Shown: one piece after another, positions 17,585 to 25,307 of the stretch
How positions within the stretch are numbered: position 1 is the stretch's first letter
How the letters are laid out: each line of letters starts with the position of its first letter
DNA from: Beijerinckiaceae bacterium
Lineage (GTDB): Bacteria > Pseudomonadota > Alphaproteobacteria > Rhizobiales > Beijerinckiaceae
Direction: 5' to 3'
Assembly (NCBI GenBank): GCA_019745195.1
Contig: JAIETL010000053.1
Span: 1-55,546 of the forward strand
Length of the DNA stretch: 55,546 nucleotides
Made by a program: the position numbers and the translations under genes
The notes under the pieces: model-generated
What the model saw: the letters and a program-made list of their open reading frames with translations, nothing else
Databases searched by the model: none
Told to the model about the DNA's origin: nothing

Positions 17585-18208
17585 TCTGCCCGGCCACGCG
17601 GCGAGCGCTGCCTTGCCGATGTCGATCAGCCGCGCGCGCGGCGTGCCATCGCGGGCTAGGACCGATAGACCTTGGATCACCGCTATCACCAGGCCAGCCA
17701 GGGTGACGGCCTGGGTATCGGACGGAAGCAAGCCGGTCGCGATGTCCCGCTCGATCCGCGCGCGAAGGTGCTCGGCGATGGCACCGCGGATAGTGGCCAC
17801 GGCGCGCTGCACATCGGCGGAGTCGGCGGATCCGCTTGCTGTCGCGCTGGCGAGGAGGCAGCCCTTTGGGGTCGCCTTGCCAGTAAAGGCCGTGGCAGCG
17901 GCGACCAGCATGTCACGGGCTGCCTCATATGACGTCGCCGCGCCGGCGATCCTGTCCGCCATCGCCACTGGATCGCCCGCATAGCGCGCCACCGCCTCCA
18001 GGAAGAGCCGCTTCTTGTCGCCGAACGCCGTGTAAAGACTCGGCGCCGTCACCCCCATCGCGGTGGTGAGGTCGACGATCGATGTCGTCTCGTATCCATG
18101 GGCCCAAAAGGTCAGCATTGCCTGTTCGAGGGCGACGTCGCGATCGAACGACAGGGGTCGTCCCGTCTTGCGGCGTGGCGCAGACGCAGCCCTTCGAGAT
18201 AATTCCAT
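17582..18208 (-). CDS. TetR/AcrR-family regulator
   Basis: This 208-residue protein has an N-terminal TetR HTH: GRPLSFDRDVALEQAMLTFW, HGYETTSIVDLTTAMGV and APSLYTAFGDKKRLFLEAV. The C-terminal helical part would bind a ligand; PKGCLLASAT matches the TetR_C subgroup that neighbours reductases. It is divergently transcribed from the aldo/keto reductase gene, and the 82-base gap carries a possible operator pair. It most likely represses itself and the reductase in response to a small electrophile or quinone-like compound, though the inducer is a guess. Confidence 0.9.
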   Translation of the reverse strand: MELSRRAASAPRRKTGRPLSFDRDVALEQAMLTFWAHGYETTSIVDLTTAMGVTAPSLYTAFGDKKRLFLEAVARYAGDPVAMADRIAGAATSYEAARDMLVAAATAFTGKATPKGCLLASATASGSADSADVQRAVATIRGAIAEHLRARIERDIATGLLPSDTQAVTLAGLVIAVIQGLSVLARDGTPRARLIDIGKAALAAWPGR

Positions 18209-18276
18209 AGCGATCGTTCCGAATTTGGTTGACGTCCCGACGGTGATGATAGCAGGTCTTTGGTATCAATCGCTAT
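18207..18276. promoter_or_regulatory. Divergent promoter region with inverted ATAGCGAT/ATCGCTAT
   Basis: ATAGCGAT (18207-18214), overlapping the tetR start codon, is repeated in inverse as ATCGCTAT (18269-18276), 15 bases before the reductase start. The pair is a plausible operator for the TetR protein acting on both genes. Confidence 0.4.
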
Positions 18277-18290
18277 GAAAGTCTTGCGTC

Positions 18291-19370
18291 ATGTCTCTCA
18301 CTGATTTCCGCACGCTCGGCCGGTCCGGCCTCGTCGTTAGCCCGCTCGCCTTGGGAACGATGACTTTCGGTCCCGGCGCATGGGGCGCCGACAAGCCGAC
18401 GTCGCGAGCGATCTTCGACTCCTATCGCAATGCGGGCGGTAATTTTGTTGACACCGCCGACATCTATTCTGGTGGCGAGAGCGAACGTCTGGTTGGCCAG
18501 TTTATCAGGGATGCCGGTGCGCGCGACGACATCGTCCTGGCCACGAAATTCGGCTTCAACGGCTCGGCAAGCCCGTTGACGGCCACGCAGGCCGGTGGTG
18601 GCAATCCAAACGCGGGCGGCGCCGGTGCCAAAAACATCCACCGCGCGGTGGATGCATCGCTCAGGCGGCTCGGGACCGACTATGTCGATCTCTACTGGCT
18701 GCACATTTGGGATGGCGTCACGCCCGTCGAGGAGATCGTGCAGACGCTGGATGACCTCATCCGCGCCGGCAAGATCCGCTACTACGCTTTTTCGGACATG
18801 CCTGCCTAGCTTGCGATGAAGGCGGCGACGATCGCAACTGAGCGTCGCGTACCTGGCCCGATCGCGATGCAACTCGAATATTCGCTGGTCGCCCGCGACG
18901 TCGAGGCTGAGCATATCCCCGCGGCGCGTGAAGCCGGGATGGGCGTCATGCCCTGGAGCCCGCTCGCAGGTGGATTCCTGACTGGCAAATACACGCGCGG
19001 AAACACCGCTGATACCGGCCGGCTGAGCGGCGCCAACCCTTTTGGCGACAGCAAGTTCGTCGATCGCAACTGGGACATTCTCGATGCGCTGAAATCGGTT
19101 GCTGACGAGGTCGACCGGCCTCCCGCGCAGGTCGCGCTCGCGTGGGTCATGGCGCGGCCGGGGATCGGTTCGACGCTGGTCGGCGCGCGCACGGTCACAC
19201 AGCTTGAGAGCAACATCGCAGCGACCTCGATCAGGTTGAGCGCGCAACAGATGAATCGGCTCGACGACGCCAGCGCGCCGACCCTTGGATTCAGCGCGTC
19301 GCTCGCGCAGCCGATGATCCGGCGCATGATCTTTGGCGGCCACGACGTGGTTGGTCGGGGTGAAGCTTGA
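18291..19370 (+). pseudogene. Aldo/keto reductase broken by an in-frame amber stop
   Basis: Two consecutive open stretches in the same frame encode one aldo/keto reductase. The first (172 residues) has the NADPH-fold start LGRSGLVVSPLALGTMTFG, FVDTADIYSGG with the Asp/Tyr catalytic pair, and VDLYWLHIWD. A TAG at 18807-18809 follows DMPA. The frame then continues with MQLEYSLVARDVE, MPWSPLAGGFLTGKY and the final VGARTVTQLESN cofactor region. Family members have Trp after the Pro-Ala, so a single TGG to TAG change explains the break. The rest of the frame is undamaged, which points to a recent event or to readthrough. Confidence 0.85.
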
Positions 19371-19812
19371 GTGCCGGCCTCTGGGCGATTCTTCCGCACC
19401 CATGGCTTCGGCCAGCTCATAGCCAGTCTTATCGCCACTGGATGTCATAGCGCGCCGCTTTGCTGATCCGGTGATGTAGCCACGTTCTCCGCGTTGCGTC
19501 TCTGTCAGGGCGACCGCTCCATAACGGCCTCTTCAATGGGCTGATCTGGCCGAAGGTCGGCTGCGCCTCGATCGCCTATGCGGCAATGGCGCGGCTGCGA
19601 CTTTCTTCCCCTGCCGGCACCCACCCCACGCGACACGTCGCGCGGGGACCCCGGGCCGCCGTCATTCCTCGCGAAACAAGAAACTCGCATCCGCGCCATC
19701 CTCCGCTGACGCTGCGGTCGCAAGCGATGCCGCGTCGATCGCCTCCGGCCCTTTGATCGCCATCGAGGCCGCGATGGTGCGGGCTCGAAGACAAAGCTCA
19801 AGGAGAACGATC
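19371..19812 (+). promoter_or_regulatory. Intergenic leader of DUF736 gene with hairpin
   Basis: No gene is supported in these 442 bases. CCCCACGCGAC (19627-19637) folds onto GTCGCGCGGGG (19640-19650) with one mismatch and a two-base loop. The stretch near 19700 (CCATCCTCCGCTG) resembles one in the DUF2493 leader near 16466 (TCATCCTCCGCTG), so the two backbone leaders may be related. AAGGAGAACG before the ATG is the ribosome site of DUF736. Confidence 0.4.
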
Positions 19813-20142
19813 ATGGCGACCATCGGCACCTTCAAGAAGACCGCCACCAACGAATTCACCGGCGAAATCGTCACCCTCTCGCTCCAGACCAAGAACGTCC
19901 GCGTCGTGCCCGAAGCCAACCGCAATGGCGACAACGCTCCCAGCCACCGCGTGTACGCGGGCCGGGTCGAGATCGGCGCAGCCTGGACCAAGCGGTCGGT
20001 CGAGGGCCGCGACTATCTCGGCTTGAAGCTGGACGATCCGAGCTTCATCGCTCCGATCTACGCCAACCTCTTCGACGACGAGGACGCAGAGACCTTCAGC
20101 CTCATCTGGTCCCGCCCCAACGGACGCCGCAACGGCGAGTGA
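19813..20142 (+). CDS. DUF736 family protein
   Basis: This 109-residue protein matches DUF736 over its full length: MATIGTFKKT at the start, FTGEIVTLSLQTKNVRVVP, HRVYAGRVEIGAAWTKRS, YLGLKLDDPSF and FSLIWSRPNGRR at the end. DUF736 proteins are small, widely shared markers of alphaproteobacterial plasmids and integrative elements; their function is unknown, and a nucleic-acid-binding role has been suggested. The start at 19813 has a strong AAGGAG, and an upstream in-frame start is not needed. A perfect 13-bp stem follows its stop. Confidence 0.92.
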   Translation: MATIGTFKKTATNEFTGEIVTLSLQTKNVRVVPEANRNGDNAPSHRVYAGRVEIGAAWTKRSVEGRDYLGLKLDDPSFIAPIYANLFDDEDAETFSLIWSRPNGRRNGE

Positions 20143-20150
20143 CCCTGAGC

Positions 20151-20182
20151 AAGGCTCGCCCGGATCCCGCCGGGCGAGCCTT
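20151..20182. terminator. Hairpin between DUF736 and WGR genes
   Basis: AAGGCTCGCCCGG (20151-20163) is perfectly complementary to CCGGGCGAGCCTT (20170-20182) around a six-base loop. It lies between convergent genes and would serve both as a terminator. Confidence 0.7.
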
Positions 20183-20187
20183 CGCCT

Positions 20188-20454
20188 TCACGGTTTCGGC
20201 GAACTCTCGAGCACGCCCAGATAGCCGCGGCTGCGCTTGCAGCGCTCCAGTCGGGCAAAGGCTTCGCCGGCTCGCAGATCCCCGTCGAAGGTTTCCATCA
20301 TCGCTCGGCCCTTCGTGCCGATCCGGCCCCAGTTGCGAAGGAGCGACGCCCCGCCAAACAGTGTCGGTTGAATGGCCAGCACATAGAACCGCGCCATATT
20401 GCAGGCGGGATCGACGCGCCGAAGGTAAAGCGCTTCTGGCTCGGATAGGGGCAT
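20188..20454 (-). CDS. WGR domain protein
   Basis: This 88-residue protein is almost entirely a WGR domain: ALYLRRVDPACNMARFYVLA, LLRNWGRIGTKGRAMMETF and AFARLERCKRSRGY. The WGR motif is conserved as WGRIGTKG. Free-standing WGR proteins accompany DUF736 and other backbone genes on mobile elements and probably bind nucleic acid. The ATG at 20454 is preferred to a TTG nine codons upstream because the family match begins here. It is transcribed against DUF736. Confidence 0.88.
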   Translation of the reverse strand: MPLSEPEALYLRRVDPACNMARFYVLAIQPTLFGGASLLRNWGRIGTKGRAMMETFDGDLRAGEAFARLERCKRSRGYLGVLESSPKP

Positions 20455-20807
20455 GGACGGAATCGTCGTCTTTGACGGCAACGACGTCCAACGACTTCGA
20501 TGAATCGATGGCCTCTGACGGATTCATGGTGCTGATGGGTTGCCCCGCCCTACCCGACGCCAGTCGGCCAACCTCGGAGCGTCGATCGGACCAAAGCCCG
20601 GGTGCTTCCCGCGCGAGCAGGAGGGGCAATCTGGTCGGCCCATGATACGGCCGGCAGAGCCCGCCTCAAGGACGCGCGGTACCCCCAAAATGCTTCGCAT
20701 TTCGGCTCCCCCACGCGCCGCCTCCGGCGGTCGGCTGCGCCGATCCTTGACCCGGTCTCCACCGACGCGTGGCGCGCCTTCGTCCATTCGAGACGAAGGA
20801 GGTTCTC
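20455..20807 (+). other. Intergenic region upstream of small backbone gene
   Basis: No gene is supported in these 353 bases. A short CCGCC-TCC-GGCGG hairpin lies near 20720, and AGACGAAGGAGG just before 20808 is an unusually strong ribosome site. Minus-strand open frames here lack family motifs. Confidence 0.35.
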
Positions 20808-21014
20808 ATGACCATGCCGATCGATCAGCAGATTTCCGAACTCAAGGCCGAACTGAACAACGCCTGCCTGACGCCGCGCGAGCGGCGCGAGGCGAAGCGC
20901 GAGCTGGAATTCCTGACCGAGCAGGACCGCAGCAAGTCCGAGACGACGTTCTTCGCGGATGTCGAGGCCTGGGCTGCGGTCCACGCCGCCGAGCTGGCCG
21001 CACTGCCATTCTGA
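20808..21014 (+). CDS. Small conserved hypothetical protein of the element backbone
   Basis: This 68-residue, highly charged, probably all-helical protein has ISELKAELNNACLTPRERRE and AKRELEFLTEQ. It contains no cysteine and no membrane segment. GAAGGAGG precedes the ATG at 20808 and a strong terminator follows the stop, so it is very likely a real gene. No function is recognised. Its place among DUF736, WGR and the XRE regulator suggests an accessory of element maintenance or transfer. Confidence 0.65.
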   Translation: MTMPIDQQISELKAELNNACLTPRERREAKRELEFLTEQDRSKSETTFFADVEAWAAVHAAELAALPF

Positions 21015-21032
21015 GCATCATGATCCGAGACG

Positions 21033-21067
21033 GCCGGTCTGACGCCACGCGCGTCAGGCCGGCTTTT
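21033..21067. terminator. Intrinsic terminator after small backbone gene
   Basis: GCCGGTCTGACGC (21033-21045) pairs with GCGTCAGGCCGGC (21051-21063) with one G-T pair, followed by TTTT. It lies between convergent genes, so it can also act on the XRE gene. Confidence 0.85.
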
Positions 21068-21098
21068 CGCATGTCGCCGTCAACTGCAGGTTGGATGC

Positions 21099-21461
21099 CT
21101 ATTTTCTCAATCGCGCATGAGCCGCAACCCGCTCGTCGGCTTTGCTTCGGTCGGCGATAGCCGAGGTCAACTCGTCATAGTCGACGCCATTGCGCTTCAA
21201 AGCCCGGCGGGCATCGTCTTCATTGAACCCGAGCAGTTCGAAAACGCTCATGTTCAGGCGGGCGGCGATCCGTTCGATCGTCCTGAAGGTCGGGTTCCCC
21301 TTGGCGCGCGAGATATCGTAATAGGTGCCCTTGCCGATACCGAGCGTTCCGATGAAGGCGGCCGAGTCGTTGCTCTTGGCTTCGAGCTCCTGCAGACGCA
21401 TCGCTAGCATCTCGTTCAGGATGGAAAGCTCACCCTCGCGGGGGCGGCGCACATTGACCAT
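21099..21461 (-). CDS. XRE-family transcriptional regulator
   Basis: This 120-residue protein has one helix-turn-helix of the XRE/Cro type: FIGTLGIGKGTYYDISRAKG, then NPTFRTIERIAARLNMSVFE and LLGF. The N- and C-terminal flanks are charged. Its own promoter region has a TATAAT at 21530-21535 overlapping the 12-mer TATACCGACTAA, whose exact complement sits upstream of parA. I infer that it represses itself and controls the maintenance and perhaps the transfer genes. The DUF1173 gene lies upstream in the same direction, 304 bases away. Confidence 0.88.
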   Translation of the reverse strand: MVNVRRPREGELSILNEMLAMRLQELEAKSNDSAAFIGTLGIGKGTYYDISRAKGNPTFRTIERIAARLNMSVFELLGFNEDDARRALKRNGVDYDELTSAIADRSKADERVAAHARLRK

Positions 21462-21529
21462 GGTGGTGACCCGGCCTTCGGGGCAGGACAGAATTCCCCG
21501 CTCAGCCCATATCGCGGTGACATTTTTCT

Positions 21530-21543
21530 ATTATACCGACTAA
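21530..21543 (-). promoter_or_regulatory. XRE gene -10 box and operator candidate TATACCGACTAA
   Basis: On the minus strand TATAAT (21535-21530) is a consensus -10 element about 70 bases before the XRE start. TATACCGACTAA (21532-21543, plus strand) overlaps it and recurs exactly, in opposite orientation, at 24143-24154. The remaining DNA to 21765 has no supported gene. Confidence 0.5.
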
Positions 21544-21765
21544 CCATCTTCAATATGTCGAATTAGAATAGTTCCGGATGGAACGACGATCGCCGGTTGT
21601 GCTGAGACGGCTCTGACAGGATTTTGGGGCGTTTATCTGCGCATCCGGCCGATGGCCGGACCGGGCTCTCCTCGCGCCATGCCGGCGCTCACCGAACCGC
21701 CACCGGCGTTTCGGCCGAAGGGAACGATCCCTTGCGAAGGAGGGCCGCTGGTGGTGCGCGTTCGC

Positions 21766-22962
21766 CTATGCTGGGAGTGCCGGCATCGGCTCGTCGCCAG
21801 GCGACCAGATCCAGGCCGGAATGGCGCTGGTCTCGATCAGGGCATCGAGCGTCATGCGATAGGCGGCGTCAGCCGCGTTGGGGACGATGAACATGGCCAG
21901 CGGCGTTGGTGTGTCCTCGTGCAGCACCACGCTCGCCAGCGGCTGGCTCATGGACAGGTTATAGCGCAGCCCTTTTAGGAAGCTGATCTGGCGGCGGGTC
22001 AGGGCGTCGATCAGGGTCGCCTCATTGGTGCTCTCAAACGGTATCCAATTCTCGGTCACGACCATTAGTGCGACCGCTTCAACCGTCGCGACGCCGGCAT
22101 GGTCGAGACCAAAGGTCGCGATCGCGACGAGATGCGTGTCCGGGTTTGCATTCCACAGTGAAAGCTCGCTGGCGAACACGACGCCCAGGCGCCGATGGAT
22201 ATCCTCGTTCAGCAGGAACGGGAACTTTGGTGCGTGCTTGATCATCAGGCGATGTCCCGAACGCGCGGGCGCGATCTCCTTGACCTCACCAACGACGAGG
22301 AGGAGCGGGCGGCCTTTGCCGGTCGCCGCCATGGCTCGGGCCGTGAAGCTGGCGCGGCGCTGGGCGATCTCCGCCTCCCGCTCGGATCGAAACATCTCTG
22401 GGACATAGAGAATGTCGGGCAGCGCTTTGCCCTTGCTGGTCTTGCCCTCGGCCGCCTCGAGCAGAAACTTTCGGATGACGGCCCAGTTGCGCTTGCCTGC
22501 CATGCCCGGCCGCCAGCGGTTGAAGCCGGCCTGGTCCCAAAGATAGTGGAGGAGGGCGCGCAATGTCAGCTTGGTCCCGTCGCTACGGACCTCGCCTTTG
22601 TCCGCCGTCGAGCTGGGAGCCGGCGGCGCCCGGCCGGCCGATTTCGTCAGGCTGAAATCGAGCTTGAGCGCGGTCGTGCCGGTCTCAAAATCCTCGCTGA
22701 TCGCCGAACCCGCAACCGCACTCAGGCCCGACAGCTCGTAGGGCGGTTCATAAGAGGGACAGGCTGGGTCATGTTTTGCGCCTGTGCCGGGCATTCTCTT
22801 CAGAATTAAGCGGCCCCCGGCCCGAGCGATATACAGCGGCAGTCCCGGGTCACGGCACAGACACATGGGCCGAGCCAGACGAGCCTGAGCGTCCGCAAGC
22901 CTCGTCTGGAAATCCTCCGCATCGGCCGCGATGACCTCGCCCTCGACCGCGATCTGTCTCAT
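21766..22962 (-). CDS. DUF1173 family protein
   Basis: This 398-residue protein matches DUF1173, a family found on plasmids and integrative elements of Alphaproteobacteria. Visible traits are an N-terminal CLCRDPGLPLYIARAGGR with a cysteine pair, HDPACPSY forming a likely zinc site with it, RALLHYLWDQAGFNRWRPG and FPFLLNEDIHRRLG. The C-terminal half is a mixed fold with IWSPGDEPMPALPA at its end. Its function is unknown; the Cys/His cluster suggests metal binding and nucleic-acid contact. It follows the parA/RHH pair in the same direction after about 45 bases, so the three may be one transcript. Confidence 0.85.
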   Translation of the reverse strand: MRQIAVEGEVIAADAEDFQTRLADAQARLARPMCLCRDPGLPLYIARAGGRLILKRMPGTGAKHDPACPSYEPPYELSGLSAVAGSAISEDFETGTTALKLDFSLTKSAGRAPPAPSSTADKGEVRSDGTKLTLRALLHYLWDQAGFNRWRPGMAGKRNWAVIRKFLLEAAEGKTSKGKALPDILYVPEMFRSEREAEIAQRRASFTARAMAATGKGRPLLLVVGEVKEIAPARSGHRLMIKHAPKFPFLLNEDIHRRLGVVFASELSLWNANPDTHLVAIATFGLDHAGVATVEAVALMVVTENWIPFESTNEATLIDALTRRQISFLKGLRYNLSMSQPLASVVLHEDTPTPLAMFIVPNAADAAYRMTLDALIETSAIPAWIWSPGDEPMPALPA

Positions 22963-23007
22963 GGTGAAGTCACCACCCTGGCTCAGTCGGCGTCGGCATC
23001 CGTTTAA

Positions 23008-23394
23008 TCATGCATCGGGGCGATCGGGCAGGCGACCGAGTTTTTCGAGGAAGTCTCGGAGGGCCTGGTCGACCAGCCGCAGCGGCTGGACCTGGCGTTC
23101 GGCCGCGATCTGGCGGATCGCAAGATCGATCGGGCGCGGCAGCCGCAAGGCCAGCGGTCGCGAGGACAGCCGGTCGCCAAAGCCTTCGAACGGGTCGCGC
23201 TGACGGGTTGGTATCGCCGGCCCTGCCGGTCTTTCAGTGTGAGCGCTGGATCCCTCGTGCATCGTCGCGCGCGTCGCGACGGGCTGCAACGGCTCCTCAC
23301 CATAATCGGGCACGACGACCATCGGGCGCGGCGACCCTGTCGTCTCGGTCGGCGCCTTGCGCGGCAAGGCGAGGCGCGGTTTTGCCTCGCTCAC
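23008..23394 (-). CDS. Ribbon-helix-helix-like ParA partner
   Basis: This 128-residue protein starts with GTG, overlapping the parA stop as GTGA. The first 70 residues are low-complexity and charged. The last 50 (RPLALRLPRPIDLAIRQIAA, RLVDQALRDFLEKLG) have the strand-helix-helix pattern of RHH DNA-binding proteins. Small RHH proteins commonly serve as the centromere-binding partner of ParA ATPases on plasmids, and the overlap supports that role here. The family assignment rests on pattern only, without a known named match. Confidence 0.6.
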   Translation of the reverse strand: MSEAKPRLALPRKAPTETTGSPRPMVVVPDYGEEPLQPVATRATMHEGSSAHTERPAGPAIPTRQRDPFEGFGDRLSSRPLALRLPRPIDLAIRQIAAERQVQPLRLVDQALRDFLEKLGRLPDRPDA

Positions 23395-24077
23395 GCAACC
23401 CCCTCCTGACTTGCGGCCAAAAGCTCGCGCACGACCTGATCGGCATTGTAGCGCGCCTTGCGAACCGCCTCGTCCTTGTCGTTCATCTGATAGAGCGTGC
23501 CATGGCCGTTGGTCATGGTGCGATAGGTGACCCGACGATAAAGCGCGTTCTGGCAGAGCTTGATGCCTTCGCCATCGAAATAAGCCAGCACCTCGCGGAT
23601 AGGCACGGTGTTGCGATCGAGGCTGTCATATTCATTGATCACGACCCGATATGGCGGCTCGGCGACGCCGATCTCGGCCGCGCGCTTCTTCATGAAGCCG
23701 ACGGTTCGGACGATCTGCGAGGCGTCGAACATCGAGACCTTGCAGGGCAAGATGACGAGGTCGGCGCGAAACGCCGTCTCCGTGATACGCGTGTCGGCAA
23801 AGCCCGGGGTGTCGATGATCACCGCATCACGCTCGTCGAATTCGACCAGTTGCTTCAACACGGCGGCTTCGGTCGTGGCATGGACGATCTCAATTCCGGA
23901 TGGGTCATGGCCGCGCGCTTTCGAGGAGGCATGCCATTGATAGGCCGACCCTTGCGGGTCGGCATCGACCAGCCCGATCGCATAACCCTGCTGCGCCAGT
24001 TCTCCCGCGAGCAGGATCGACATCGTCGTCTTGCCGCTGCCGCCTTTCGGGGTCGCCACCGCGAATATGCTGGCCAT
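23391..24077 (-). CDS. parA: ParA-family partition ATPase
   Basis: This 228-residue ATPase has the deviant Walker A of ParA/MinD proteins (FAVATPKGGSGKTT), GLVDADPQGSAYQWH as switch I and AVIIDTPGF as Walker B. ParA proteins move and segregate plasmid or element DNA by cycling on the nucleoid. It lacks an extra N-terminal HTH, so it belongs to the short type that works with a small DNA-binding partner, here the overlapping RHH-like gene. The ATG at 24077 is chosen because GAGG precedes it at good distance; a GTG three codons earlier is also open. The upstream region holds the 12-mer shared with the XRE promoter. Confidence 0.9.
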   Translation of the reverse strand: MASIFAVATPKGGSGKTTMSILLAGELAQQGYAIGLVDADPQGSAYQWHASSKARGHDPSGIEIVHATTEAAVLKQLVEFDERDAVIIDTPGFADTRITETAFRADLVILPCKVSMFDASQIVRTVGFMKKRAAEIGVAEPPYRVVINEYDSLDRNTVPIREVLAYFDGEGIKLCQNALYRRVTYRTMTNGHGTLYQMNDKDEAVRKARYNADQVVRELLAASQEGVA

Positions 24078-24142
24078 GATCGCCACCCTCGATCAGCGTT
24101 CGTCAAAGGCCGCGAACCAGAGGACGCGCCACTACGAGACCA

Positions 24143-24154
24143 TTAGTCGGTATA
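24143..24154. promoter_or_regulatory. Shared operator candidate upstream of parA
   Basis: TTAGTCGGTATA is the exact reverse complement of TATACCGACTAA in the XRE promoter. It lies 66 bases before the parA start. A weaker relative, ATTCCGACTATA, is at 24721-24732 before the mobilisation genes. Confidence 0.5.
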
Positions 24155-24364
24155 TTGGTCTAGTGTGTCAAGACGCGAATGCGCTGGCACATCACAAGAA
24201 CAGGCGCGACATGAAGCGGCGACGTGCTTGGTCATCGCTGTATGAGCGACCTATGGCAGTAGTGAAGCAGCGCAAGACCGAACTCCGGGTATTGCGGATC
24301 AAGCGAGCGCAACCGTCACGAACTCACGCTGTGCAGATGTCGATTGGTACGTCAGTGCGGCAGC

Positions 24365-24589
24365 GGGGTATTGACCGGATCACGGCATGCCGCCGTTCGT
24401 CGCTGAGTCATTGCAGGGCTGCGGGAACAACGAAATGCGTTTTTTCGCTGGTGATGCGGTTTTGACATCGTGGAATGCTGAAACGCTGGAGGATCTCACT
24501 GCGGTTTGGATGGAATGGGGTATTGCCGCGATCCTGGAATGAACTGCTAGGGGACGTCGTGACCTCGGCATCACAGCGTACGTGGAATG
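24365..24589 (+). other. Candidate transfer origin (oriT) in the parA-mobC gap
   Basis: The gap between parA and the mobilisation genes is about 800 bases without a supported gene. It contains four direct copies of TGGAATG (24471, 24511, 24535, 24583) and two of GGGGTATTG (24365, 24517). ATCCTG at 24531-24536 matches the core of MOBP/VirD2 nick sites (YATCCTG). The position directly upstream of mobC and the relaxase is where oriT normally lies. The nick assignment is a hypothesis. Confidence 0.4.
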
Positions 24590-24875
24590 CGTTATCGATC
24601 AGCACATAGGCGAGGTCGAGACTGCCATTTGCACGAAACGAGCGGCATCGACGAACTGGTGGCGCGCAGTGAGGGGCTTGTGAGAACACGGACCAGGGAG
24701 AGGGTATAAGACAGGTCGATATTCCGACTATAGGTTGACAAGATATCGGTTTGTGGGCCAAACCATGAGAGGCTGCGAAGGGCAGCCAGTTCGCTGGCGC
24801 GGCATTGCTCAACCGATTTGCGCTGATCAGCGCGACGGCAGGGCTAAGCCGGGAAGGAAGGAAGGGGAGGGTGCG

Positions 24876-25307
24876 GTGGTTCGAGCGAATTCAGGTCCCC
24901 GCCAGAAGCCGCGGCTGCGGACTGAATTGTCCGACGATGACGCTGCGCGATTGGACGAAGCGGTGGTGCTGTTTGGCTTGCCGAAGGCGGAGGTCGTGCG
25001 TCGCCTGATCCGAGCATCTGTTCAGAGCGGGCCGGCGCTGTCGGCGGAGAACATGGACGTTGTGGCCGCCCTGGCGACTGAGGTGAGGCAGGTCGGTCGT
25101 ACGCTGGCGCAGATACTCAGAACGATGCGGCAAGGCAGGGCGGTCAGGTTCGACATGGCAGAGCCGGTTTGGAACGAGCTCCACGCGGCAATTGCCGCCA
25201 TCGATGGCGAACTGACCAAGATGACGCTGGCGCATGGTGCACGGGTCAGACGGATTGCGCAGCTTTCCATACCTGACGCGCTTCGTGGCGGGGGTGGCGC
25301 TGAATGA
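24876..25307 (+). CDS. MobC-like relaxosome protein
   Basis: This 143-residue protein has an RHH-like front (LRTELSDDDAARLDEAVVLF, PKAEVVRRLIRASVQSG) followed by helices (ALATEVRQVGRTLAQILRTM). This is the layout of MobC accessory proteins that bind oriT and help the relaxase open the DNA. Its stop overlaps the relaxase ATG, a strong sign of joint function. The GTG at 24876 is chosen because GGAAGGGGAGGG lies just before it. The frame is open upstream to a TTG at 24735 and an ATG at 24765, but that extension is compositionally unlike the family. Confidence 0.7.
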   Translation: MVRANSGPRQKPRLRTELSDDDAARLDEAVVLFGLPKAEVVRRLIRASVQSGPALSAENMDVVAALATEVRQVGRTLAQILRTMRQGRAVRFDMAEPVWNELHAAIAAIDGELTKMTLAHGARVRRIAQLSIPDALRGGGGAE

